Assembly: GCA_045633565.1 (NCBI GenBank)
Contig: JAZQYO010000030.1
Coordinates: 1 to 64,000 of the forward strand
Source: RGIG7450 sp045633565
GTDB taxonomy: Bacteria; Bacillota; Clostridia; RUG12999
Length of the DNA stretch: 64,000 nucleotides
Reading direction: 5' to 3'
Below are positions 54,358 to 63,406 of the stretch, piece by piece (within the stretch, counting starts at the first letter, position 1; every line of letters begins with the position of its first letter). The notes beneath the pieces are model-generated. The model was not told the origin of the DNA. It did no database searches and saw only the letters and a list, made by a program, of their open reading frames with translations. The position numbers and the translations under genes were made by a program.

Positions 54358-55460
54358 ATTTTGTTTACTGCATAAACAAATTGCTCTGCGTGAGAAAACT
54401 TTGAAAATGCTCCGGGGCTTACACGGACAGTACCTGTTTCTAAGGTTTTAAAGGTTTTGTGTGCAGCCGGTGCACAATGAAGTCCGCAGCGGACAGATAT
54501 TCCAAACTCACGGTCTAAAATATTACCCATTTCCACCACATCCACGTTATCGCAGTAGAAACTTATGCACGGCGTACGATTTTTATTTTCGGGGAAAAGC
54601 AAGTGTACGCCGGGGATGTTCATAAGCTCATCTACCATATATTCTGTCAGATTTGATTCGTGGGCATGGATGCTTTCCATACCTCTTTTTTTTATATAAT
54701 TACAACTGTATCCAAGGGCAAGGATCCCCGGGATATTTAAAGTGCCGCTTTCAAAACGGTCGGGCAAATCCTCAGGCTGAAAAGGAAGCTCGCTGCGGGT
54801 ACCTGTTCCGCCGGCTGTAAGCGGGCGGAGAGAGTATTTTTCGGGAATGTAAAGTACACCTGTGCCCTGAGGTCCCAAAAGACCTTTGTGCCCGGCGCAG
54901 GCAATCATTGCTTCCCATGAAGCCTTAAGAGGAATATGCCCTGCGCTTTGAGAAGCATCTATAAGCAGTGGTATTTTGCGCTTTTTGCAATAATCGGCAG
55001 CAAAATCCATGTTGTTTATAACCCCGCTTACATTTGAAGCGTGATTTAAAACCACAAGTGCAGGGGATGGGTATTTTGTAAGTGCGGTAACATCAGTCGC
55101 TCCGTCGCTTAAAAGAGGAAGGGTTATTATATTGCAGCCGAGCATATTTAAGGGGCGCATAACTGAATTGTGCTCCACCGGGGACACAATGACGCTGTCG
55201 CCCCGACTGAGAATACCGTAAATGGCGGTGTTTAACGCCTCAGTAGCATTTTTTGTGAAAATAATTTGTTCCGGAGAAGAGGCGCCTAAAAGTTCTGCAA
55301 GCATCAGACGGACACTTAGGACATCTTCTGCATTTTTTATTGCTGACCAGTAACCGCCTCTGCCAAAGCTTCCGCTTCGGGTGGCTGTCAACTCGGACAT
55401 ATATTCCACCATGCCGCGCGGCTTTGGAAAAGATGTTGCTGCATTATCAAGATATATCAT
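54339..55460 (-). CDS. Cysteine desulfurase (class V aminotransferase)
   Basis: 373 residues, a PLP enzyme that frees sulfur (or selenium) from cysteine as a persulfide. YLDNAATSFPKP (about 3-14) opens the family; the PLP Lys is in CAGHKGLLGPQGTG (about 186-199), and the persulfide Cys lies in ISVRCGLHCAPAAH (about 331-344). The shape is SufS/CsdB-like rather than IscS. Paired with the DUF3343 gene 6 bases upstream; that pair is linked in other genomes to selenium or sulfur delivery. No sufBC or iscU gene is adjacent. ATG 55460 follows a GGTGAC RBS. Confidence 0.9.
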   Translation of the reverse strand: MIYLDNAATSFPKPRGMVEYMSELTATRSGSFGRGGYWSAIKNAEDVLSVRLMLAELLGASSPEQIIFTKNATEALNTAIYGILSRGDSVIVSPVEHNSVMRPLNMLGCNIITLPLLSDGATDVTALTKYPSPALVVLNHASNVSGVINNMDFAADYCKKRKIPLLIDASQSAGHIPLKASWEAMIACAGHKGLLGPQGTGVLYIPEKYSLRPLTAGGTGTRSELPFQPEDLPDRFESGTLNIPGILALGYSCNYIKKRGMESIHAHESNLTEYMVDELMNIPGVHLLFPENKNRTPCISFYCDNVDVVEMGNILDREFGISVRCGLHCAPAAHKTFKTLETGTVRVSPGAFSKFSHAEQFVYAVNKIVKRSL

Positions 55461-55466
55461 ATTCGG

Positions 55467-55724
55467 TCACCTGAAACTTATATATTCTTTTCCGTCCAAA
55501 CGGAATATATTTTTAATTTTTACTCCTAAGGCATCGGCAGCTTTCTCGGAGACAGGCAGAGCGTCAACCGTGGTTCTGACACTGTAACTGCAGCCGTTTT
55601 TTGTTAGGCTTTTGGGAGTCTGGACAACTTTTGCAGGAAACCCTTTTTTTGTAAGCTCGTTTTTAATTCTCGTTGCTGTTGTTGCGGAGGAAAAAGTAAT
55701 CAGAAGTCCTGTTATATTAATCAC
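55467..55724 (-). CDS. DUF3343 putative selenium/sulfur carrier
   Basis: 85 residues. The family pattern is visible: an N-terminal LLITFSSATTATRIKNELTKKG, central AKVVQTPKSLTKNGCSYSVR with the single conserved Cys (about residue 45), and a C-terminal IKNIFRLDG. DUF3343 proteins are predicted TusA-like carriers that accept sulfur or selenium on that Cys. The cysteine desulfurase directly downstream is the likely donor. selA, selB, selD and yedF are not in the window, so selenium use is not shown. Confidence 0.85.
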   Translation of the reverse strand: MINITGLLITFSSATTATRIKNELTKKGFPAKVVQTPKSLTKNGCSYSVRTTVDALPVSEKAADALGVKIKNIFRLDGKEYISFR

Positions 55725-55816
55725 TCCTTTGACTTAAATAGATGCCTACACGATATTATATGAGAAAAATATTCACTGCGTCCCTTGAAAAAAAGTGAAA
55801 AAACCATTTTTGTTGT

Positions 55817-55845
55817 TTGACAAAAGAGGAAAAATGTAGTATAAT
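55817..55845 (+). promoter_or_regulatory. Consensus promoter of the carD operon
   Basis: TTGACA (55817-55822) and TATAAT (55840-55845) are both perfect hexamers, 17 bp apart. Among the strongest-looking promoters here. Confidence 0.85.
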
Positions 55846-55891
55846 TAGAATAGAAATTTTTGCTTTTAGCAAGAGAGGGGATCCGAAATAA

Positions 55892-56389
55892 ATGTATAAT
55901 ATCGGAGACAAGGTAGCCTATCCAATGCACGGTGCAGGGATTATTGAGGCTATTGAGCAGAGAGAAGTGCTTGGTGAGGTAAATGAATATTATGTACTTC
56001 GTATGCCCTATGACGATATGAAGGTTATGTTTCCGACGACAGGTGTCGCTGCCGACAGTGTCAGAAACATAATCGATACGGAAGAAGCGGATCGTGTTAT
56101 TGAATTTTTCAAAACCTTTTTTGAAACCAGCACCGATAACTGGAACAAGAGATACAGAGAAAATTCAATGCATATCAAAAGCGGTAATATCTACGAAACA
56201 GCACAGGTTGTCAAAATGCTCATGTACAGAGATAAATCAAAAGGACTGTCTTCGGGCGAGAGGAAAATGCTTGCCAGCGCAAAACAGATTATGATAAGTG
56301 AGATTGTTCTTTCGAAAAACATGCAGCAGAAAGAGGTTGAAGAGCTTCTTACAGATATTGTGCTGAGCCAGATAAAAGAGGGTGCATAA
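55892..56389 (+). CDS. carD: CarD family transcription regulator (CdnL-like)
   Basis: 165 residues. The N-terminal Tudor-like RNA polymerase interaction domain (about 1-60: YNIGDKVAYPMHGAGIIEAIEQ) binds the beta subunit; the C-terminal helical part (about 65-160) contacts promoter DNA at the upstream edge of the bubble and stabilises the open complex. Length and the YVLRMPYDDMKVMFP strand fit CdnL. First gene of an operon with ispD, ispF, proS and mrp; carD-ispD-ispF is a recurrent order in Firmicutes. RBS AGAGGGG. Confidence 0.93.
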   Translation: MYNIGDKVAYPMHGAGIIEAIEQREVLGEVNEYYVLRMPYDDMKVMFPTTGVAADSVRNIIDTEEADRVIEFFKTFFETSTDNWNKRYRENSMHIKSGNIYETAQVVKMLMYRDKSKGLSSGERKMLASAKQIMISEIVLSKNMQQKEVEELLTDIVLSQIKEGA

Positions 56390-56392
56390 ACT

Positions 56393-57085
56393 GTGATATG
56401 TGCAGCAATTGTTGCGGGCGGCAACGGCTCACGTATGGGGGCTGACCTTCCGAAGCAGTTTCTTGAAATTTCAGGAAAACCGGTAATAATTCATACGGTT
56501 TTATGTTTTTTGGGAAAGGTTGACAAAATATGTATTGCATGCCACGGTGACTATGTTGACTATATGAAAAAATCGCTTGAAAAGCATGGCATTTTAGATG
56601 CTGATGTTATTCCGGGCGGAGCTGACAGGATGGAAAGTGTCAGCAGGATAGCAGAGCATTTTCTGAGTGGCGGTGCATGGGAGCAGGACATAATACTTAC
56701 CCACGACGGGGTAAGACCTTTTGTATCCGATAAAATGATAAATGACAGTATAGAAAATGCCCGCACGGGGCATTTTTGCACTGTTGCGATAAATTCAACA
56801 GATACTGTATGCATCTCTGCAGATGGTGAAAATATAGACTGTGTTCCCGAAAGAAGGGGTGTTTTTAATATTCAGACGCCACAGACTTTTACTTTGGGGA
56901 AACTTGCGGAAATGCTTGGAAAGTGTGAAACCCCGGGGGGATATACAGACCTTTGCGGACTTGCACTGGCTATGGGAGAAAAGGTTAAAATAGTTGAAGG
57001 CAGTCCTGAAAACATAAAAATAACCGTCCCGGCAGACCTTGCGGTTGCCGAGAAGATTCTGGAGAGAAAATATGAGAATAGGTAA
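56393..57085 (+). CDS. ispD: 2-C-methyl-D-erythritol 4-phosphate cytidylyltransferase
   Basis: 230 residues from GTG 56393 (RBS GAGGGTG). Third step of the MEP isoprenoid pathway. The CTP-binding loop [13 protein letters not shown] (about 4-16), conserved PKQF (about 19-22), HDGVRPFV (about 105-112) and TPQTFTL (about 163-169) blocks are present. 3 bases behind carD and overlapping ispF by 14. Confidence 0.95.
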   Translation: MICAAIVAGGNGSRMGADLPKQFLEISGKPVIIHTVLCFLGKVDKICIACHGDYVDYMKKSLEKHGILDADVIPGGADRMESVSRIAEHFLSGGAWEQDIILTHDGVRPFVSDKMINDSIENARTGHFCTVAINSTDTVCISADGENIDCVPERRGVFNIQTPQTFTLGKLAEMLGKCETPGGYTDLCGLALAMGEKVKIVEGSPENIKITVPADLAVAEKILERKYENR

Positions 57086-57539
57086 CGGATATGATGTCCA
57101 CGCATTCTGCGAAAGCAGAAAGCTTATCCTTGGCGGTGTGGAAATTCCGCATACAAAAGGCCTGCTCGGACATTCTGATGCGGATGTACTTGTCCATGCA
57201 ATTATGGATGCACTTTTAGGAGCTGCGTCACTTTCAGATATCGGGCAGCAATTTCCTGATTCAAGTGAAGAATTTAAGGGGATTGACAGTTTAATACTGC
57301 TGAAAAAAGTGGACGGGCTGATTAAAGAAAAAGGCTTTGAAATAGAGAATATTGACAGTATTGTTGTCTGTCAGAAACCCAAAATTGCAAAATTTATTCC
57401 GGACATGAGAAAAAATATTGCTGACTGTCTGGGTATAGATATTGATAAAGTAAATGTAAAGGCAACCACCACCGAAAAGCTCGGATTTGAGGGCAGGGAG
57501 GAAGGCATTTCTTCTTATGCGGTGTGTCTTTTGAAATAG
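57072..57539 (+). CDS. ispF: 2-C-methyl-D-erythritol 2,4-cyclodiphosphate synthase
   Basis: 155 residues from ATG 57072. Fifth step of the MEP pathway. The metal-binding GNGYDVHAF (about 4-12), [21 protein letters not shown] (seen as [15 protein letters not shown], about 36-50) and the C-terminal [17 protein letters not shown] (about 128-144) motifs are intact. It overlaps ispD by 14 bases, so the two are co-translated; GAGAGAAAAT may serve as RBS. The other MEP genes are elsewhere. Confidence 0.96.
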   Translation: MRIGNGYDVHAFCESRKLILGGVEIPHTKGLLGHSDADVLVHAIMDALLGAASLSDIGQQFPDSSEEFKGIDSLILLKKVDGLIKEKGFEIENIDSIVVCQKPKIAKFIPDMRKNIADCLGIDIDKVNVKATTTEKLGFEGREEGISSYAVCLLK

Positions 57540-57553
57540 GGGGAATTGTACAA

Positions 57554-59257
57554 ATGAAAATGAGTAAAATGCTTGTGCCTACACAGCGTGAAGTGCCGGC
57601 AGAAGCGGAAATAAAAAGCCATCAGCTTATGCTGAGAGCAGGTATGATGAGAAAATCTGCAGCGGGCATTTATAACTATTTGCCGCTGGGACTCAGGACC
57701 TTAAGAAAGGTTGAAAACATCATCAGAAAATCAATGGATGAGCATGGTGCAATAGAGGTGCTTATGCCTGCGCTACTGCCTGCTGAGTCTTACATGGCAT
57801 CAGGCAGATGGGAAGTTTTTGGTGACAATATGTTCCGTCTTAAAGACCGTAACGGCAGAGATTTCTGTCTTGGACCAACTCATGAAGAGCTTTTCACCGA
57901 GCTTGTTAAAAATGAGGTTCATTCTTATAAGGACCTGCCTATGACAATATATCAGATTCAGACCAAATATCGTGACGAAAGCCGTCCGAGGTTTGGTATT
58001 ATGCGTGGCAGAGAATTTGTAATGAAAGATGCGTACAGCTTTGATATGGATGCGGAAGGATTGGACAAGTCCTACAAAAATATGTATGCGGCATACTGTC
58101 AGGCGTTTGATAAATTAAAACTTGACTATACTATAGTTGATGCCGATTCAGGTGCAATGGGCGGTAGCGGCTCACAGGAATTTATGGTTAAATCAGATGT
58201 TGGTGAAGACACCATTGCTTACTGTGATGCCTGCGGATATGCGGCAAACAGCGAAAAAGCGGCTTGTGTTCCCGAAATTATTGAATGTCCTGAAGGCGAC
58301 CTTGAATTAACTGAAATTCACACACCGAATGTTAAAACCATTGAAGATTTAATGAAATTCTTTAATGCTGACCCCAAACTCTTTGTAAAAACACTTATTT
58401 ACCGTGTTGAGGACAGAGTAGTTGCTGTTATGGTAAGAGGGGACAGAGAGGTTAACGAGGTAAAACTTGCAAACTATCTTGGCGCAAATGAAATTGAAAT
58501 GGCTGATGCTCAGACAGTTAACGAAGTTACAAGTGCAGAGGTTGGATTTGCCGGTCCGATAGGCATTAAATGTGAGCTTTTGATGGACAGTGAAGTTGCA
58601 GAAATGAAAAACTTTATTGTCGGAGCAAATAAAACAGATTACCACTATCTCAATGTACAGATTGGCAGAGATTTCACTCCTGATGCAACCCTTGATTTAA
58701 GAACCATTGTGTCGGGTGACAAATGCCCCAAATGCGGCAAGGAAATCAAAACTGCGCAGGGCATCGAGGTTGGTCACATATTTAAGCTCGGCACAAAATA
58801 TTCCGAGGCGCTGGGTTGCAGCTTCCTTGACGAAAATGGAAGTGATGTAACTGCAATCATGGGATGTTATGGTATTGGTGTAAGCAGATGTATTGCCGCA
58901 ATTATTGAGCAGAACTGTGATGATAATGGCATTATCTGGCCGGTAGCGGTTGCTCCGTATGAAGCAATTGTTGTTCCGGTAAACGCAACTGATGAAACAC
59001 AGGTAGCTGTTGCTGAAGAAATTTACGGAAAGCTTCAGGCTGCCGGTATCGAAGTTGTTATGGACGACAGAGATGAGCGTGCAGGCGTTAAGTTTAAAGA
59101 TGCAGACCTGCTTGGTTTCCCGGTAAGGATTACCGTCGGCAAATTTGCAAAAGAAGGTATTGTGGAATTCAAACTCAGAAACTCCGACGAGGTTGTTAAA
59201 ATATCTCCCGCCGAAGCTGCTGATAAGGCAATAGAATACATTAAATCAGAAAGATAA
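57554..59257 (+). CDS. proS: Prolyl-tRNA synthetase
   Basis: 567 residues from ATG 57554 (RBS TAGGGGGAA). Class II enzyme of the bacterial (ProRS I) type. Motif 2 region [19 protein letters not shown] (seen as [13 protein letters not shown], about 138-150), an insertion editing domain between motifs 2 and 3 (about 225-400, with the KTLIYRV and VRGDREVNE blocks), and the motif 3 GCYGIGVSR (about 436-444). [21 protein letters not shown] stretch is normal for the family. C-terminal anticodon domain about 465-567. The gap to mrp is 13 bases. Confidence 0.96.
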   Translation: MKMSKMLVPTQREVPAEAEIKSHQLMLRAGMMRKSAAGIYNYLPLGLRTLRKVENIIRKSMDEHGAIEVLMPALLPAESYMASGRWEVFGDNMFRLKDRNGRDFCLGPTHEELFTELVKNEVHSYKDLPMTIYQIQTKYRDESRPRFGIMRGREFVMKDAYSFDMDAEGLDKSYKNMYAAYCQAFDKLKLDYTIVDADSGAMGGSGSQEFMVKSDVGEDTIAYCDACGYAANSEKAACVPEIIECPEGDLELTEIHTPNVKTIEDLMKFFNADPKLFVKTLIYRVEDRVVAVMVRGDREVNEVKLANYLGANEIEMADAQTVNEVTSAEVGFAGPIGIKCELLMDSEVAEMKNFIVGANKTDYHYLNVQIGRDFTPDATLDLRTIVSGDKCPKCGKEIKTAQGIEVGHIFKLGTKYSEALGCSFLDENGSDVTAIMGCYGIGVSRCIAAIIEQNCDDNGIIWPVAVAPYEAIVVPVNATDETQVAVAEEIYGKLQAAGIEVVMDDRDERAGVKFKDADLLGFPVRITVGKFAKEGIVEFKLRNSDEVVKISPAEAADKAIEYIKSER

Positions 59258-59270
59258 GAGGCGAAAAACA

Positions 59271-60092
59271 GTGTCAAATTGTGACAGTTGTGCAAGTAAA
59301 GGCACATGCAGCGGAAGCTGCAATAAAATAGAAAAAGAAAAGCTCAATGAGCTGGCAAGTGTTAAAAAGGTTATAGGTGTAATGAGCGGTAAGGGTGGCG
59401 TAGGCAAATCGTCGGTTACCTCCATGCTCGCAGTTGCACTTTCGAGAATGGGATACAAAACAGGTGTTTTGGATGCGGATATTCTGGGCCCTTCAATCCC
59501 TAAAATGTTTGGTTTAAAGCCGGGCGTTTCCGGAACTGAAAATTCAATTTTCCCCAAGGAAACACACAACGGAATTCAGGTTATGTCGGTAAATCTTCTG
59601 CTTGAAAACCCCGAAGACCCTGTTGTTTGGCGAGGCTCTATCGTATCGGGAACGGTAAAACAGTTCTGGACAGATGTTGTGTGGAACGACCTTGATTTTC
59701 TGTTTATTGATATGCCCCCAGGGACAGGCGATGTACCGCTGACGGTTTTTCAGTCCATTCCGGTTGACGGCGTTGTTATAGTAACCTCACCGCAGGAACT
59801 TGTTAAAGATATTGTCGGAAAATCCTACAATATGACCAAAATGATGGACATTCCGGTAATTGCGTTGGCAGAAAACTACAGCTACATCAAATGTCCCGAC
59901 TGCGACAAGGAAATTTACATTTTTGGTCAGGGAAAAACAGAAGAAGCAGCCAAGCAGTACGGCGTTCCGCTCCTTGCGAAAATCCCTATGGACAAAAAAA
60001 TAGCAGAACTTGCTGATGCAGGGGATATGGACAAAGTTGATGTATCTTATGTTCAGACTCTTGCTATGCAGATTGAGGGTTTACTGAAATAG
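59271..60092 (+). CDS. mrp: Mrp/NBP35 family iron-sulfur carrier ATPase
   Basis: 273 residues from GTG 59271. A cytoplasmic P-loop ATPase that carries an Fe-S cluster to apoproteins. The N-terminus is cysteine rich (NCDSCASKGTCSGSC, about 3-17), like eukaryotic NBP35. A deviant Walker A GKGGVGKSS (about 41-49), DADILGPSIPKM (about 70-81), DMPPGTGD (about 145-152) and a CPDCDKE pair (about 207-213) for cluster bridging follow. The usual N-terminal MIP18 domain is absent, as expected for the short type. Last gene of the carD operon. Confidence 0.94.
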   Translation: MSNCDSCASKGTCSGSCNKIEKEKLNELASVKKVIGVMSGKGGVGKSSVTSMLAVALSRMGYKTGVLDADILGPSIPKMFGLKPGVSGTENSIFPKETHNGIQVMSVNLLLENPEDPVVWRGSIVSGTVKQFWTDVVWNDLDFLFIDMPPGTGDVPLTVFQSIPVDGVVIVTSPQELVKDIVGKSYNMTKMMDIPVIALAENYSYIKCPDCDKEIYIFGQGKTEEAAKQYGVPLLAKIPMDKKIAELADAGDMDKVDVSYVQTLAMQIEGLLK

Positions 60093-60096
60093 CATA

Positions 60097-60125
60097 TTGA
60101 CAAGGTTAGTTTTTCGGAATATAAT
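60097..60125 (+). promoter_or_regulatory. Consensus promoter of pflBA
   Basis: TTGACA (60097-60102) and TATAAT (60120-60125) are both perfect and 17 bp apart. Transcription should begin near 60132, just ahead of P1 of the riboswitch. Confidence 0.88.
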
Positions 60126-60134
60126 AAAGATATA

Positions 60135-60206
60135 CTTTTACATGACTGACGGTTTCGCGGAGCACCGCGGGGGAATGTAAAAGTTTTTAAGCCGACCGTC
60201 TGGGCA
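60135..60206 (+). promoter_or_regulatory. ZTP riboswitch (pfl motif)
   Basis: The signature GCCGACCGTCTGGGCA lies at 60191-60206. P1 is CTTTTACAT (60135-60143) with ATGTAAAAG (60175-60183). P2 is CGCGG (60156-60160) with CCGCG (60165-60169). The pseudoknot is GACGG (60148-60152) with CCGTC (60196-60200): compared with the common GGCGG/CCGCC, both strands changed together. ZTP riboswitches sense the folate-stress signal ZMP/ZTP and turn on genes of one-carbon and purine metabolism; pfl genes gave the motif its original name. Confidence 0.93.
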
Positions 60207-60238
60207 ATTCGCGATTTTCCGCGGGTTGCCCTTTTTTG
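60202..60238 (+). terminator. Riboswitch-controlled intrinsic terminator of pflBA
   Basis: GGGCAA-TT-CGCG pairs with CGCG-GG-TTGCCC, then six T (60232-60237). Its 5' strand reuses the conserved GGGCA of the aptamer, so ligand binding and terminator formation should be exclusive; ligand is expected to allow readthrough. Confidence 0.88.
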
Positions 60239-60262
60239 TTTTTCTAAAAAGGAGAGATGGCT

Positions 60263-62488
60263 ATGACAGAAAAAAACTGGAACGGATTTAAAGGTGAACT
60301 CTGGAAAAAAGAGATTAATGTTCGTGATTTTATTCAGGCAAACTATAAAGAATATACCGGCGATGCATGTTTTCTTGCCGGAGCGACAGCACGCACAAAT
60401 GACCTGATGAAAAAGGTCCGGGCGCTTTTTGCACTTGAAAGGCAGTATGGCGGTGTTTTAGACATTGACACAACAACAGTTTCTTCGCTGACCAGCTACT
60501 CACCGGGATATGTAGATAAAGACAATGAAATTATCGTAGGTATGCAGACAAACAGGCCACTTAAACGTGGTGTAAATCCCTTTGGAGGAATGAGAATGGT
60601 GCGTCAGGCGTGCGAAGCCTACGGATATAAGCTCAGTTTAAAGGTTGAGGAGGAATTTACCTACCGTACAACCCATAATGACGGTGTTTTCCGTGCATAT
60701 ACCGATGAAATGAGACAGGCAAGAAAATGCCATGTTATTACGGGTCTGCCTGACGCTTACGGCAGAGGAAGAATAATTGGTGACTATCGCAGAGTTGCAC
60801 TTTATGGTGTTGACAGACTTATTGAAGAAAAGAAAAAGGATAAATCAAAGCTTGCAAACGGTATTTTTGATACGGAAAACATCCGGTTGGATGAAGAGCT
60901 TTTTCAGCAGATAACCTTTTTGGGATATATGAAGGAAATGGCGGCAATGTACGGGTTTGATATTTCTCGTCCCGCAGAAAATGCAAGGGAGGCTATTCAG
61001 TGGACCTATTTCGCTTATCTTGCTGCGATAAAAGAACAAAACGGTGCTGCAATGTCACTTGGCAGAGTGAGTACTTTCTTTGATATTTACATTGAAAGGG
61101 ATATAGCTGCCGGTATACTCACTGAGGAAACTGCACAGGAGCTTATGGACGATTTTGTTATAAAACTCCGTATGGCAAGGCACCTCAGAACCCCCGAATA
61201 TAATGAACTTTTTGGCGGTGACCCCATGTGGATTACCGAAGCGGTAGGAGGTATGGGTGAGGACGGAAGAACGCTTGTTACAAAAAGCAGCTACCGTATG
61301 CTCAACACTCTTTATACTCTCGGCTCATCTCCTGAGCCAAATCTTACGGTACTATGGTCAAATTCGCTGCCGGAAAATTTCAAAAACTTCTGTGCGAAAG
61401 TGTCGGCGGACACCGATTCAATTCAGTATGAAAACGACGATATAATGCGCCCCATTTACGGCGACGATTATGCCATTGCCTGCTGCGTATCCGCAATGAA
61501 GGTTGGTAAACAGATGCAGTTTTTCGGAGCAAGATGCAACCTTGCAAAACTGCTTCTCATCGCCATTAACGGTGGTTATGACACCACAAGCGGTATGCAC
61601 ATCGGACCGCAGATGCCTGTGATGGAAAACCTTGAATTTGATAAGGTTATGGAGCGTTTTGATATTTACATTAAATGGCTGAGCCATCTTTATGTCAACA
61701 CCATGAACGTTATCCATTATATGCACGATAAATATGCTTATGAAAAAACGCAGATGGCACTTCACGATACACAGGTTGAACGCCTGATGGCGTTTGGAAT
61801 TGCGGGTCTTTCAGTTGTTGCAGATTCGCTCAGCGCAATAAAATATGCAAAGGTTACAGCTGTTAAAAATGAGGACGGATTTATAACCGATTTTGAAAGA
61901 GAAGGCGATTTCCCCAAATTCGGCAATGATGACGACCGTGTGGACCTTATTGCAAAGGACATGACGCACAGGGTTATAACAGAGCTTCGGAAAACACCAA
62001 CCTACAGAAATGCAGTTCACACCCTGTCGGTGCTTACAATAACCTCCAACGTTATGTACGGCAAAAACACAGGGGCAACCCCGGATGGCAGAGAAGCGTC
62101 AGCACCTTTTGCACCGGGTGCAAACCCAATGCATAACAGGGAGGAAAATGGTGCACTGGCATCCCTTAACTCAGTTGCGAAAATCAGTTATGACGACTGC
62201 CGTGACGGTATCTCAAACACATTCTCTATCACCCCCGAAGCGCTTGGCAGAACCGAGGAAGAAAGGACGAAAAATCTTGTATCGGTTCTGGACGGTTATT
62301 TTGCCAAAAAAGCGCATCATATAAACGTAAACGTACTGAATAGAGAAACTTTGATGAAAGCATACGATGACCCTGAAAGCTACCCCAATCTTACCATTCG
62401 TGTTTCCGGATACGCTGTTAACTTCAACAAGCTGTCCCGTGAACAACAACGTGAGGTCATCAGTCGCACATTCCATGAGGCAATGTAG
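60263..62488 (+). CDS. pflB: Formate C-acetyltransferase (pyruvate formate-lyase)
   Basis: 741 residues from ATG 60263, 8 bases behind AAGGAGAG; the ATG at 60257 is too close. Glycyl-radical enzyme splitting pyruvate and CoA into acetyl-CoA and formate under anaerobic conditions. The catalytic cysteine pair is in [10 protein letters not shown] (about 402-411), and the radical Gly is in [10 protein letters not shown] (about 713-722), followed by the C-terminal [16 protein letters not shown]. It is a true PFL by the adjacent double Cys. Under ZTP riboswitch control and followed by its activase. Confidence 0.97.
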   Translation: MTEKNWNGFKGELWKKEINVRDFIQANYKEYTGDACFLAGATARTNDLMKKVRALFALERQYGGVLDIDTTTVSSLTSYSPGYVDKDNEIIVGMQTNRPLKRGVNPFGGMRMVRQACEAYGYKLSLKVEEEFTYRTTHNDGVFRAYTDEMRQARKCHVITGLPDAYGRGRIIGDYRRVALYGVDRLIEEKKKDKSKLANGIFDTENIRLDEELFQQITFLGYMKEMAAMYGFDISRPAENAREAIQWTYFAYLAAIKEQNGAAMSLGRVSTFFDIYIERDIAAGILTEETAQELMDDFVIKLRMARHLRTPEYNELFGGDPMWITEAVGGMGEDGRTLVTKSSYRMLNTLYTLGSSPEPNLTVLWSNSLPENFKNFCAKVSADTDSIQYENDDIMRPIYGDDYAIACCVSAMKVGKQMQFFGARCNLAKLLLIAINGGYDTTSGMHIGPQMPVMENLEFDKVMERFDIYIKWLSHLYVNTMNVIHYMHDKYAYEKTQMALHDTQVERLMAFGIAGLSVVADSLSAIKYAKVTAVKNEDGFITDFEREGDFPKFGNDDDRVDLIAKDMTHRVITELRKTPTYRNAVHTLSVLTITSNVMYGKNTGATPDGREASAPFAPGANPMHNREENGALASLNSVAKISYDDCRDGISNTFSITPEALGRTEEERTKNLVSVLDGYFAKKAHHINVNVLNRETLMKAYDDPESYPNLTIRVSGYAVNFNKLSREQQREVISRTFHEAM

Positions 62489-62490
62489 TT

Positions 62491-63195
62491 ATGAAGGGAA
62501 GAGTACATTCTATTCAGACGCTCGGTACGCTTGACGGACCGGGGGTGAGATTTGTGGTGTTTTTACAAGGGTGCAATCTGCGCTGCAAATGCTGTCATAA
62601 CCCGGACACATGGGATGTGTCGGACGGAAAAGTTTTTTCTGCTGATGAGATAGTGAAAAAAGCGGTGAGATATAAAGAATATTATGGGACAGAAGGCGGA
62701 ATAACTTTATCAGGTGGGGAACCGCTTTTGCAGGCGGAATTTGCCCGCGAGATTTTTTCTCTTTGCCATAAAGAAAAAATAAACACCTGTCTTGACACCT
62801 CGGGAAGCCTACTGAATGAAAAGGTTAAGGCACTTCTTGAGGAAACCGACCGCGTGCTTCTTGATATAAAATATACAACCGACGAACTTTATCTTGAAAA
62901 CGCAGGGTGCAGACTAAGTGGGGTGCTGGATTTTCTGTCATACGTTAACGTAAAAAGCATCCCCACAACGCTCAGACAGGTTATTATTCCTACCATGAAT
63001 GACAGTGAGGAAAACATTTTACAATTAAAGGAAATTGCAAAAAATCATCCTTGTGTGGACAAAGTTGAGCTTTTGCCCTTTAAAAAAATATGTCAGACAA
63101 AATATGATGAAATGAAAATTCCTTTTCCGCTTAGGCATCTGCCACAGCCGGAAAAGGAACTGATGGAAAAACTGACAAAACTCTTTGATGGTTAA
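62491..63195 (+). CDS. pflA: Pyruvate formate-lyase activating enzyme
   Basis: 234 residues. Radical SAM enzyme that abstracts hydrogen from the PFL glycine. The start TLGTLDGPGVRFVVFLQGC (seen as DGPGVRFVVFLQGC, about 15-28) is the activase signature; the cluster motif is CNLRCKCCHNP (about 28-38, CX3CX2C). GGITLSGGEPLLQ (about 70-82) and DTSG follow. ATG 62491 is 2 bases after the pflB stop with GAGG upstream; a terminator follows. Confidence 0.96.
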   Translation: MKGRVHSIQTLGTLDGPGVRFVVFLQGCNLRCKCCHNPDTWDVSDGKVFSADEIVKKAVRYKEYYGTEGGITLSGGEPLLQAEFAREIFSLCHKEKINTCLDTSGSLLNEKVKALLEETDRVLLDIKYTTDELYLENAGCRLSGVLDFLSYVNVKSIPTTLRQVIIPTMNDSEENILQLKEIAKNHPCVDKVELLPFKKICQTKYDEMKIPFPLRHLPQPEKELMEKLTKLFDG

Positions 63196-63198
63196 TAT

Positions 63199-63236
63199 GC
63201 AGGGGGATGATTTCACCTTCCCCTGCGTTTTTGTTT
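63199..63236 (+). terminator. Terminator of pflBA
   Basis: GCAGGGG (63199-63205) pairs with CCCCTGC (63220-63226) around a 14-base loop, then GTTTTTGTTTT. Confidence 0.85.
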
Positions 63237-63325
63237 TCTGCATAAATTTTACCGGAAAGTGCTCTGAAGATACATTTATAGTAAAAGTATACAAAAAAAT
63301 TTTTTAGATATTGTGAAAAATATTA

Positions 63326-63354
63326 TTGATTTTCGCAGTGATTGATGGTATAAT
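63326..63354 (+). promoter_or_regulatory. Promoter of the SLH-domain protein gene
   Basis: TTGATT (63326-63331) and TATAAT (63349-63354) are 17 bp apart, with an extended -10 TGG. RBS AAAGGAGAG follows at 63392-63400. Nothing else is seen in the gap 63237-63406. Confidence 0.75.
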
Positions 63355-63406
63355 TAATTGGTACAACTATTGTTATCAATTTTTTTATATCAAAGGAGAG
63401 AAAATT

